Virus record (IMG/VR): IMGVR_UViG_3300030380_001410 | Coordinates: 19,224 to 44,402 of that record | Source: a virus | Reading direction: 5' to 3' (one strand) | Length of the DNA stretch: 25,179 bases | Part shown: piece by piece, positions 9,348-16,202 of the stretch | How the letters are laid out: every line of letters begins with the position of its first letter | How positions within the stretch are numbered: the stretch's first letter is position 1 | The notes under the pieces: generated by a model | Seen by the model: only the letters and a program-made list of their open reading frames with translations | Database searches by the model: none | What the model was told of the DNA's origin: nothing | Program-made: the position numbers and the translations under genes

Positions 9348-10112
9348 TTAACTTTTTGCGTTTGCTTCTTCTTGCATTACTTGTTGTGTAGCTACTTGAA
9401 CTATTGAAGGATCTTTTACTATAACACCAGCATATGCTAATATTCTTAATATTAAGTTTGTTTGTTCAGAAGGATGTAGTTGAAAGTTTATAGATCCAGT
9501 TGGTGGAGTTACATCAGGGTTGTATTGATTAGGACTATAAACATATTGTCCTCTTCCTCCAACTGTAAAACCCCAAATAGGATCCAAAGGTCTTTTTACA
9601 AAGTCTATTGATATAGTGTTTGATTCGTTTATTGTAGAAGGTGAAACAAATAATTTTTCATCTTCATATAAATAAACTGGATATTCTTCTGTTGCTTTTA
9701 ACAACCCAGTGCTTTGAGCATTATAAAAGTCAGTTCTATTAACTCTTTCAACTTCTGTTACATTACCATAAGAGTTAGTATACGTTACAACCCCTAATCT
9801 ATAAAAAGATACATTGTCTCCATAAGTATCAGTTACTATTTGAGGTATTTGAAAATAATTTTGGATATATTCTAGGGAGGCAGATGTTTTAAATATAGAT
9901 ATTTTTTCGTCTATATTCATTTGCCTGTCGGCATAATCAACATCAGCTTGAGGTACACGTAGCTGTTGATTTATATCATCGAAGTATTGCTCAAATATTT
10001 GCAGTTGCACTTGAGCTGCCACATTATTAAATTCTTGAGGCGTCATGTAGCCACGTTGTTCTTTATTAAGAATTAACAACACGGTTTGATATACAGTGTT
10101 TACGTTTACCAT
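9348..10112 (-). CDS. Portal-tail adaptor (ring protein 1 / tail tubular A-like)
   Basis: 254 aa. An N-terminal helical part (VYQTVLLILNKEQRGYMTPQ, residues 5-24; then EFNNVAAQVQLQIFEQYFDD) is followed by a beta-rich middle containing YLYEDEKLFVSPS and ISIDFVKRPLDPIWGF. A C-terminal helical part contains LHPSEQTNLILRILAYAGV and a Gln-rich end. An alpha-beta-alpha layout of about 200-260 aa, placed after the capsid genes and before the tail, is typical of head-completion or adaptor proteins such as P22 gp4, T7 gp11, and crAss ring protein 1. Such proteins bind the bottom of the portal dodecamer. The spacing of 4 bases to the next ring gene supports joint expression. The gene begins just after a hairpin terminator (10134-10153), so it may need its own promoter or read-through. 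Confidence 0.6.
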   Translation of the reverse strand: MVNVNTVYQTVLLILNKEQRGYMTPQEFNNVAAQVQLQIFEQYFDDINQQLRVPQADVDYADRQMNIDEKISIFKTSASLEYIQNYFQIPQIVTDTYGDNVSFYRLGVVTYTNSYGNVTEVERVNRTDFYNAQSTGLLKATEEYPVYLYEDEKLFVSPSTINESNTISIDFVKRPLDPIWGFTVGGRGQYVYSPNQYNPDVTPPTGSINFQLHPSEQTNLILRILAYAGVIVKDPSIVQVATQQVMQEEANAKS

Positions 10113-10133
10113 TTTATATTTTTATTTAATATA

Positions 10134-10153
10134 AAGGCGGCCGAAACCGCCTT
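10134..10153 (-). terminator. Hairpin, probable intrinsic terminator after the 260-aa gene
   Basis: On the minus strand a perfect 7-bp stem (AAGGCGG / CCGCCTT) closes a 6-base loop TTTCGG, followed by TATATTAAAT. It lies 16 bases past the stop of the 260-aa gene and 22 bases before the start of the adaptor gene. The U-tract is weak (TT then A/T mix), so termination may be partial; RNA processing is an alternative. Confidence 0.6.
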
Positions 10154-10169
10154 ATATTAGTATTACATG

Positions 10170-10952
10170 TTATTTTAACTTTTTCTGTATAGACTTGTAT
10201 ACTTCAACACCGTCATCGGTTTTAAAGAAAGCAGCCATAGCAGAATAAGGGTTTTCATCAAATGGTATTGTCATAAGTTTTTTACCATTACTAGCCCAAT
10301 TAAAAGTTCTTTGATCTTGTGATAAAGTAATTATCTTAGCTTCAGATGCTTTAATAGCAAAGTTTCTAAGCTCAATATTTTCATCATTTGCTAGATCTAG
10401 TAACAACTTTGGATTTCTTTTAGCAAAAATCATTATATCTCTTTTTAACTCTTTAGATGTTAAACCAGATACTTTGTTACCAAACTCAACTCTTAATATA
10501 GCCTCAGCCATGTCTATGTCCATACTAGCAGCTGCGTTTAAAGCGTCTAACTCTAATGCTATCCAGTCTAACTGGTCAGTAGCGTCTTGAACTTTATTTA
10601 CTTCTGCGTATTTTTTATTTAACAATGGGTGGTATAGTGATAAAAGCTTTTGTAAAGCTTGATACTGTTTAGGAACATATAGCGTTCCTTTTTTAAACAT
10701 AATATGTCCTAATGTAGCTTGACCTTTTTGTTCATCTACAAATGGACTAGAATGATTAGTGGCGTATCTTAATTCTCTAACTCCACCTTGTTCTTCATCA
10801 AACCAAGTTAAAGGATATCTTTTACCATGCCTTGATGGAATAGTTAATGTTAAAGGATTGTATTTACCTAAAACATAGTAATGTCTGTCTTTTATTTCCC
10901 ACCCTTTTTCTAAGTGAGAAGACATTTTCTTTTCTTTTGTTTTTGTTGTCAT
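10170..10952 (-). CDS. Conserved hypothetical late protein between capsid and tail genes
   Basis: 260 aa, soluble, basic at both ends, no membrane segment. The N-terminus has Lys-rich TKTKEKKM then a short beta-rich domain (HYYVLGKYNPLTLTIPSRHG). The centre is helical (YQALQKLLSLYHPLL at about 98-112; DALNAAASMDIDMAEAILRV at about 136-155). The C-terminus has a compact block with GKKLMTIPFDENPYSAMAAF. I believe similar proteins occur at this place in marine podovirus genomes, but I know no function. It is bracketed by two hairpins (10987-11021 upstream, 10134-10153 downstream), so its level can be set separately from the major capsid protein and from the tail genes. Candidate roles are head decoration, head-tail joining or a regulatory late protein; none can be chosen from the sequence. 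Confidence 0.7.
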   Translation of the reverse strand: MTTKTKEKKMSSHLEKGWEIKDRHYYVLGKYNPLTLTIPSRHGKRYPLTWFDEEQGGVRELRYATNHSSPFVDEQKGQATLGHIMFKKGTLYVPKQYQALQKLLSLYHPLLNKKYAEVNKVQDATDQLDWIALELDALNAAASMDIDMAEAILRVEFGNKVSGLTSKELKRDIMIFAKRNPKLLLDLANDENIELRNFAIKASEAKIITLSQDQRTFNWASNGKKLMTIPFDENPYSAMAAFFKTDDGVEVYKSIQKKLK

Positions 10953-10970
10953 AATATAATATAATATAAA
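10951..10970 (-). promoter_or_regulatory. ATAAT pentamer repeat at the start of the 260-aa gene
   Basis: Three exact ATAAT units plus ATAAA (read on the plus strand) run into the start codon, so the minus-strand leader reads ATTAT repeats ending in ATTATG. The scaffold gene start at 13753 has the same arrangement. There is no Shine-Dalgarno motif. It may be an unstructured translation leader or an AT-rich promoter element; which one is not known. Confidence 0.35.
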
Positions 10971-10986
10971 AATTAAAATAAGGGCT

Positions 10987-11021
10987 AGGGCACCCCTTGA
11001 GCATTTGCTTTTTGGTGCCCT
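10987..11021 (-). terminator. Strong hairpin after the major capsid gene
   Basis: Minus-strand AGGGCACC pairs perfectly with GGTGCCCT (8 bp) around a 19-base loop that holds a small inner hairpin (AGC AAAT GCT). It begins 17 bases after the capsid stop. The following bases are AGCCCTTATTTTAATTTTTA, so the T-rich run is displaced by a few bases. A second, mutually exclusive stem (AAGGG / CCCTT, plus-strand 10980-10998) sits directly against that T-rich run and may be the actual termination stem. Confidence 0.65.
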
Positions 11022-11037
11022 TTACCTTATATAAATA

Positions 11038-12549
11038 CTAGATGCCTTTGAATAACACGAAGTTGTTAGCAGCTTGTACACATAAACATCTTTCAGAAAG
11101 GAAGTTTACTTCCATTGCATCAAGATCAGATGTGAACGCTCCACCAACAGAACCTGTTAACCAAGACTTCATTCGTCTGTCGTCAGCTTGCGATGCTCTA
11201 TATCTCACGTGTAGGAATGGTCGTCTAATGTTTGTACCAAGAATTTGGTCATAAACAGTAGAAGTTCCAGCTGGTACTAATACACCATCAATTGAACTTA
11301 CACCGTATCCAACAACTGGAGCAGTCTCAATCGCGCCTCTTGTTGAAGCGTCGTTTAAGTATTTCCAGTCTGTTTTATAGAAATCATAAGAACCTCTACG
11401 GAATCCAGAGAATCCTAAGTTAAGTGCCATTTGCTCAGAGTTTTCAAATAAACCATAAGCAGTACCACCTTCAGCTCCAGAAGAAATTGCAGCAAGCATG
11501 TCATCAAAAGATAATGCAGTTTCTCTGTTTAAGAAAAGCATGTTCTCTTCAATAGCACCTTGAGTATCTAAGTTTCTAAGAATAGAATCAAAAGAATCTA
11601 ATTGAGTTATACCTCCAGCACCTGGAGCAGCGTTAAACCCAATGTTAATATTACCTCTATCTTCGATAGCAGCAAATAAACCTTGAGTTCCTTTGAATCC
11701 AGCAGCAGCAGCAGAACCAGCAGGGGCACCAGCAGCATCAGCTAATTCACCTTCAACAACTGACATTTCTAGGTAATCTTCAAAACGTAGTCTTGTTTCA
11801 GACTCAGCTTTTAAGTACCATAAATATCCAGATGTTCCATCTTCAGTCGCAACTTCAACCCAACCAATCTGAGCAGTGTCAGAACCAGATACAACATATT
11901 TGTTTCTGATAATAATTGGTGAATTAGAGAATTGAGTGAAAGAAGGAGTAATAGTTTGATAACCATCTACAGCTCCAGCTGTTTGTGTATTATTAACGAT
12001 AGAACTTCCTTTTCCATACTCAGAACCATATACAAATATTTTAACATTTGTTTGTGCTAAGTTAGAAAGATCAGCCGCGCCATATACAGCTACAGTTAAA
12101 TCACCAGTTGTTACGTTACTAGCAGTAACAATACCTTTTGCTTCTTGACCAGTCTCGTCCATCATAACGATAGTTTGATTTGGAGAAACAACATTAGCTA
12201 CATAATCTTTAGGATCAGCAGGTGCTAAATCTACAGGGATTGTTATTGTGTTTACTTGGTCGTTAGTACAACCTTCATAACCGATGTGTAATCTATTTTG
12301 CTCTGACCAGATAACTTGGTCTGATGTCATTGGCATTTCAGCTCCTACCATTCTTAAGAAACCAGATAAAGTTCTGTTTCCATATCTTTCTACTTCTTGT
12401 TCGTAGATTTCTGGTAGATATTGCTGAGCAAACGTATCAGAATCACCTGGATTTGCGCCTCCATTGAAAGACAAGTAGTTAGAATCTAAAACTTGTTGTT
12501 TCTGAGACGGCTTAATCGACCCGAATAACGGGCTTACATTTTGACTCAT
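11038..12549 (-). CDS. Major capsid protein
   Basis: 503 aa. Position after portal and scaffold, size, and composition (Ala/Gly/Ser/Thr-rich, few Cys) fit a HK97-fold major capsid protein of the marine/crAss-like podovirus type. Recognisable blocks are FLRMVGAEMPMTSDQVIWSE near residues 64-83, an inserted beta-rich region at about 100-225, an Ala/Gly-rich turn near 270-285 (GELADAAGAPAGSAAAAG), and a C-terminal part with IRRPFLHVRYRASQ and SERCLCVQAANNFV. Several hundred copies would form the icosahedral shell. Codon use is visibly richer in G/C than the flanking genes, as expected for the most highly expressed phage gene. Start ATG at 12549 follows the scaffold stop by 4 bases and is preceded by an A-rich leader without Shine-Dalgarno. 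A strong hairpin follows. Confidence 0.85.
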   Translation of the reverse strand: MSQNVSPLFGSIKPSQKQQVLDSNYLSFNGGANPGDSDTFAQQYLPEIYEQEVERYGNRTLSGFLRMVGAEMPMTSDQVIWSEQNRLHIGYEGCTNDQVNTITIPVDLAPADPKDYVANVVSPNQTIVMMDETGQEAKGIVTASNVTTGDLTVAVYGAADLSNLAQTNVKIFVYGSEYGKGSSIVNNTQTAGAVDGYQTITPSFTQFSNSPIIIRNKYVVSGSDTAQIGWVEVATEDGTSGYLWYLKAESETRLRFEDYLEMSVVEGELADAAGAPAGSAAAAGFKGTQGLFAAIEDRGNINIGFNAAPGAGGITQLDSFDSILRNLDTQGAIEENMLFLNRETALSFDDMLAAISSGAEGGTAYGLFENSEQMALNLGFSGFRRGSYDFYKTDWKYLNDASTRGAIETAPVVGYGVSSIDGVLVPAGTSTVYDQILGTNIRRPFLHVRYRASQADDRRMKSWLTGSVGGAFTSDLDAMEVNFLSERCLCVQAANNFVLFKGI

Positions 12550-12553
12550 AATT

Positions 12554-13753
12554 TTAATTTTTAAGTGTTACTTTTTTAATTTTAAGTTTTGAAGAGTCAA
12601 CACCACTTAATGCTTTTACTTTTATTCCATTAACAAAAACTTCGCCACTCGCAGTTTTACGAGGTTCTTGGTCTATGTTTTTAGACTTAGCCATCATATC
12701 TCTTACAGCGTCGGCTTTACCTTGCTCATAGAAATGACTAGCAATTGTATCAACATTTTCAGCAGCATAAATAGCTTTGTGATAACCAGCCACATCTACC
12801 ACGTTACCATCTTTATCGAGAAACTTCTCAATAGTGTTAGCAACATTAGACTGTCTATCTGCAACAGCATTAGGATTTTTAACCTTGTATCTAAATATTT
12901 TTTGTCCAAGTTTAAAATCAAAACCTTTGAATTCTGTGGAAAATAAATTTCTAGTATTAGTTTTAAAATCTTCGTGTTGTTGGTTTGCTATATCTTGCTC
13001 TTCGTTATAGCGGTTGAAAAAGTCCATTGCTTTTTGTTGTTCTTGAGTTACGCCCGGTCTCAACTTGATCTCGTCGTAATATTTACTCTTAGCACTTTCT
13101 AAAAAGCTTTGAGCTTTTGCAACTTCTTCTTTAAACGCAATTTTCTTTTTGCGTATTTCTTTTGGCTCATCTACTTCTTCGTCATAGTCAAAGTCTTCTA
13201 GCAAAAGACTAACATCTTCGTGATCTAGATGAGGTTTAGTTTGTTTATAATATTCTCTTATCAAAGCAGAGTTATCTATACTAGAGTAATCAGCGTTTAA
13301 TCTAACGTAATCCTCTATGTTACCACCTGTTTCATTCATAAATGAAACTAGCTTTTCGATATTCTCTGGTAACGGTTGGCCAGTTATTTGAGCATCTCTT
13401 GTAGCCTCTTTAACTTCTTGTTCAACCTTCTTTGTTTGTTCTTGTACCTCTTCTTCTGTTATTTCTTGGATCGGAAGCTCAGCATTCGAGTCGGACTCTT
13501 GTACTTGTTCTTCCACTTGAGGTATATCTCCGGCTTGTTTAACTTCAGCCACGCCTCCTGTTTCTTGCTCTGAAATGGCATTGTCTTCGTTTTTTATTTC
13601 TACCTTAGTTACTTCAGGTACTATTTCACCTGTTGCCTCTGGTTTACTTAAATCCACCTTTATTGGTCCGTCAACTTTATTTAATTGTTTCGGTTTGGTC
13701 TTTTTAGATTTACCTTGTAAACTAAATTCACCTTCTTGTTTTACTTCTGACAT
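12554..13753 (-). CDS. Capsid scaffolding protein
   Basis: 399 aa, extremely acidic and low in complexity over the first 140 residues (many Glu, Gln, Val, Lys; for example EITEEEVQEQTKKVEQEVKE), then helical (about 150-300), with a basic C-terminus (SSKLKIKKVTLKN). This layout, and the place between portal and major capsid protein, are typical of scaffolding proteins. These guide shell assembly, bind the capsid protein through a charged C-terminal end, and leave before packaging. No protease domain is visible, so removal would be by exit or by a protease elsewhere. The start codon at 13753 is embedded in an ATAAT repeat, an unusual leader shared with the 260-aa gene. Gap to the capsid gene is 4 bases, suggesting coupled translation. 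Confidence 0.7.
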   Translation of the reverse strand: MSEVKQEGEFSLQGKSKKTKPKQLNKVDGPIKVDLSKPEATGEIVPEVTKVEIKNEDNAISEQETGGVAEVKQAGDIPQVEEQVQESDSNAELPIQEITEEEVQEQTKKVEQEVKEATRDAQITGQPLPENIEKLVSFMNETGGNIEDYVRLNADYSSIDNSALIREYYKQTKPHLDHEDVSLLLEDFDYDEEVDEPKEIRKKKIAFKEEVAKAQSFLESAKSKYYDEIKLRPGVTQEQQKAMDFFNRYNEEQDIANQQHEDFKTNTRNLFSTEFKGFDFKLGQKIFRYKVKNPNAVADRQSNVANTIEKFLDKDGNVVDVAGYHKAIYAAENVDTIASHFYEQGKADAVRDMMAKSKNIDQEPRKTASGEVFVNGIKVKALSGVDSSKLKIKKVTLKN

Positions 13754-13766
13754 AATATAATATAAT
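13752..13766 (-). promoter_or_regulatory. ATAAT pentamer repeat at the scaffold gene start
   Basis: Three exact ATAAT units (plus-strand reading) overlap and precede the scaffold ATG, giving ATTAT repeats ending in ATTATG on the coding strand. The same pattern is at 10951-10970. Function is unproven; it replaces a Shine-Dalgarno motif at this start. Confidence 0.35.
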
Positions 13767-13781
13767 AATTAATAATTGGTT

Positions 13782-16202
13782 TTACTTTGGTTCAAATTGC
13801 TCTAATCCAAAACCATCTAAGTTATCAAAACCAGCTGATTCAAAATTAGTAGGCAGCGTATCATTTTTTCTTTGATCAATCAATTGTGATTGTTGAGTGC
13901 CTTGCATTTTTAATCTTTTATCTTTTCTATCTTCTATTTCTTTTTCTTTATTTAACTCCTTAGCCATGTTAGCTTGAGCTAGTTGTATATTGTAATTAAA
14001 CTCTTCAGCCATTAATAGTTTCTTAATCTCAGCTTCTGTCTGCATTCTTTGTATTTCAAACTGAGACTTAGCTTGTTCTATTTGAACTTTAGACTCTGTT
14101 AGAGCTTGTTGTTTTTGCATTTCAGCTAAAGCAGCTTGTTCAGCTGTTTGAGAATTAGCTTGAGCTTGTGCTTGTATATTTGCTAACTGAGCAGCTTCAT
14201 CTCTTTGACGTTTCTTTTCTTGACTAAGTTTTAATTTTTGATTAGCAAGTTTAAGATTTTTTATTTGTCTTAGGTCTATAGCATCAGCCAGTCCTATACT
14301 CTGTTGTTGTAAAGCCATTTGTATATTTTGCTCTAGCATTTGCTTTTCTTCTTCGTCAGGCTCTAATTCTAAATATATACCAAACTCCATTAATTGTTTT
14401 TCCATTAACTCACCTAAAGTTGCAGAATTAAACAAAGATATAGAATCTACTAAGGCTTGTCTTGTTAAAGGAAAAGCTAAAGCATCAGCAGCTCTTAAAG
14501 CTATGTTCTCACAATTTCTCAACGTTAAATATAATTGAGCTTGCATTAAATGTCTAGTAGCTGTATTGCTATTTGCCGCGGCTAATTTTTGTAAACCTAC
14601 TAAAGATCCTACTGCTGGAGTGCTTGCGTCTTTAGCTTCATTAAGCCCCGTCACGTCTCTTATCATTTGTAAATAATACTGATAAGTTTGTATTAAGCTA
14701 GCTATTTTAGCATTACCACTACTTGTTTGTAGTTCTTGTATAGGAACTTTACCTCTATTAGGATCACCTTCTTGAGTTAAAGATCTACCTACTATACTAC
14801 CAGTTTGAAAATACATATTCAAAGCTTCTTGAGCATTGTAGTTTGTTCCATTACCTAAATCAACTTCTGCTAAACCATCAACATCAACAAACACCCCGTC
14901 CGGAACCATTCGCGATAACACTTGTTGTAACTTTAAATGTGTTAATTGAATCATATCAGCAAAGCCAGTTATTCTACTAACAGTAGACTCTATTCTCCCT
15001 TTATACATTTTAGGAGCACATATACTGTAGTTCATATTAACTTTAGCTATATTGCTAAATGGTCTAGTCATGTTTTTAGCTAACTGCCATCTTAACATTT
15101 TGTCAAAACCTAATATTTTAGCACCTGAATAAAGAACTTCTATCGATCTTGATGCTCTTTCAAAGTTATCATTTTTAGGTGGGTTAAATGTATCTGGCTT
15201 TTCTAAAGCTTTTTCTAAACCGTTCTCTGATCTTTTTATTTTAAATACTTGTTCTTGATATGTTTTATATTCAAAATAAAGAACGTTAACAGTATTATAA
15301 TTATCTTGCTGACCTCTATAATTGTTTCTATAGTTACTATTACCTGGGTACTGTTGTATTTCTTTTAAATCCTCTGGAGTTAAATATGAAAACTCTTTTT
15401 TAAGCTCTTCTAAACTTATTTGTTTAACTTCACCTACGTAGTATATATCTTCAAAATTTGGATCTTCGGTATAAGAATAAACTAAATTAGCAGGATCAAC
15501 ATACTCTACGGTTATACCATTTGCTAAGTTAAAGCTAGTTTTAGTAGCTCCTATACCTAAAACAACTAAGTCGTTTATTATTCTTCTTTTTGTTAATTGA
15601 TATTTATTTCTTTGTAATACGTTTTCAATTAACTCTTCTTCAGCTATCTCTATAGATTGCTTATAAGATAATTGCATGTGAAGATCTATTTCCTCTTGAG
15701 ACTCAGGTAATGCACTTGGATCAGTAGTAGTAAAAAAATCTAAACCTACTTTTTCTTTTGTTTCATTTAAAAGATCTTTACCATACATGTCTCTCATTAA
15801 TCCAGCAGCATAGTTTGTTCTTTGCTTTACAGATTCTGGATCTTGAGAAAAAGCTTTTATATCGTATACTTTTGCAGACATACCGTTAACAAGTATATCT
15901 ACAAACTTTGCAACTATAGGAACTGGTTTCCAATCTAAATTAAGATATGACAAATCACCATTAATAGATAATTCATCTTTGTATTTTTGTACAGGTTGTT
16001 CTCCTCTAGCGTATAATCTTAAAGTATTAAAAAACTGCCAGTTGTTACCAAACCTACCGCCTGCTCCGATACCTCTATCACCAGCCCACCATTCGCCTTC
16101 TATAGCTCTAGCAACTGCTAACCCATATTCCATTGTACTCTTCTCTTCGTCTGGTACCACCTGACTTGGGAAAGAACTATTAGGATTTGTGTATATATTC
16201 AT
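13782..16202 (-). CDS. Portal protein
   Basis: 806 aa. It forms the dodecameric ring through which DNA enters and leaves the head. The N-terminal half is typical of large podovirus portals: LARGEQPVQKYKDELSINGD is followed by LNLDWKPVPIVAKFVDILV (about 90-108), where the NLDW-x-P--IV-KFVD pattern is the clearest marker. The middle (about 250-560) carries the wing and stem, with an Arg/Asn-rich repeat NSNYRNNYRGQQDN. The C-terminus, from about 620 to 775, is a long Gln/Ala/Glu/Lys-rich helix (for example AAQLANIQAQAQANSQTAEQ), matching the helical barrel seen in P22-like and crAss-like portals. The start follows the large-terminase stop with no gap (TAGATG), indicating translational coupling. 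The order terL-portal-scaffold-capsid supports the call. Confidence 0.85.
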   Translation of the reverse strand: MNIYTNPNSSFPSQVVPDEEKSTMEYGLAVARAIEGEWWAGDRGIGAGGRFGNNWQFFNTLRLYARGEQPVQKYKDELSINGDLSYLNLDWKPVPIVAKFVDILVNGMSAKVYDIKAFSQDPESVKQRTNYAAGLMRDMYGKDLLNETKEKVGLDFFTTTDPSALPESQEEIDLHMQLSYKQSIEIAEEELIENVLQRNKYQLTKRRIINDLVVLGIGATKTSFNLANGITVEYVDPANLVYSYTEDPNFEDIYYVGEVKQISLEELKKEFSYLTPEDLKEIQQYPGNSNYRNNYRGQQDNYNTVNVLYFEYKTYQEQVFKIKRSENGLEKALEKPDTFNPPKNDNFERASRSIEVLYSGAKILGFDKMLRWQLAKNMTRPFSNIAKVNMNYSICAPKMYKGRIESTVSRITGFADMIQLTHLKLQQVLSRMVPDGVFVDVDGLAEVDLGNGTNYNAQEALNMYFQTGSIVGRSLTQEGDPNRGKVPIQELQTSSGNAKIASLIQTYQYYLQMIRDVTGLNEAKDASTPAVGSLVGLQKLAAANSNTATRHLMQAQLYLTLRNCENIALRAADALAFPLTRQALVDSISLFNSATLGELMEKQLMEFGIYLELEPDEEEKQMLEQNIQMALQQQSIGLADAIDLRQIKNLKLANQKLKLSQEKKRQRDEAAQLANIQAQAQANSQTAEQAALAEMQKQQALTESKVQIEQAKSQFEIQRMQTEAEIKKLLMAEEFNYNIQLAQANMAKELNKEKEIEDRKDKRLKMQGTQQSQLIDQRKNDTLPTNFESAGFDNLDGFGLEQFEPK

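Noticed and set aside
11030-11037. TATAAATA-like sequence resembling a T4 late promoter
   Set aside because: It is on the plus strand, would read antisense into the capsid gene, and such strings are common by chance in AT-rich DNA.
14000-14300. Gln/Ala-rich repeat at the portal C-terminus as a separate repeat element
   Set aside because: It is explained by the helical barrel typical of large portal proteins and is not a nucleotide repeat.
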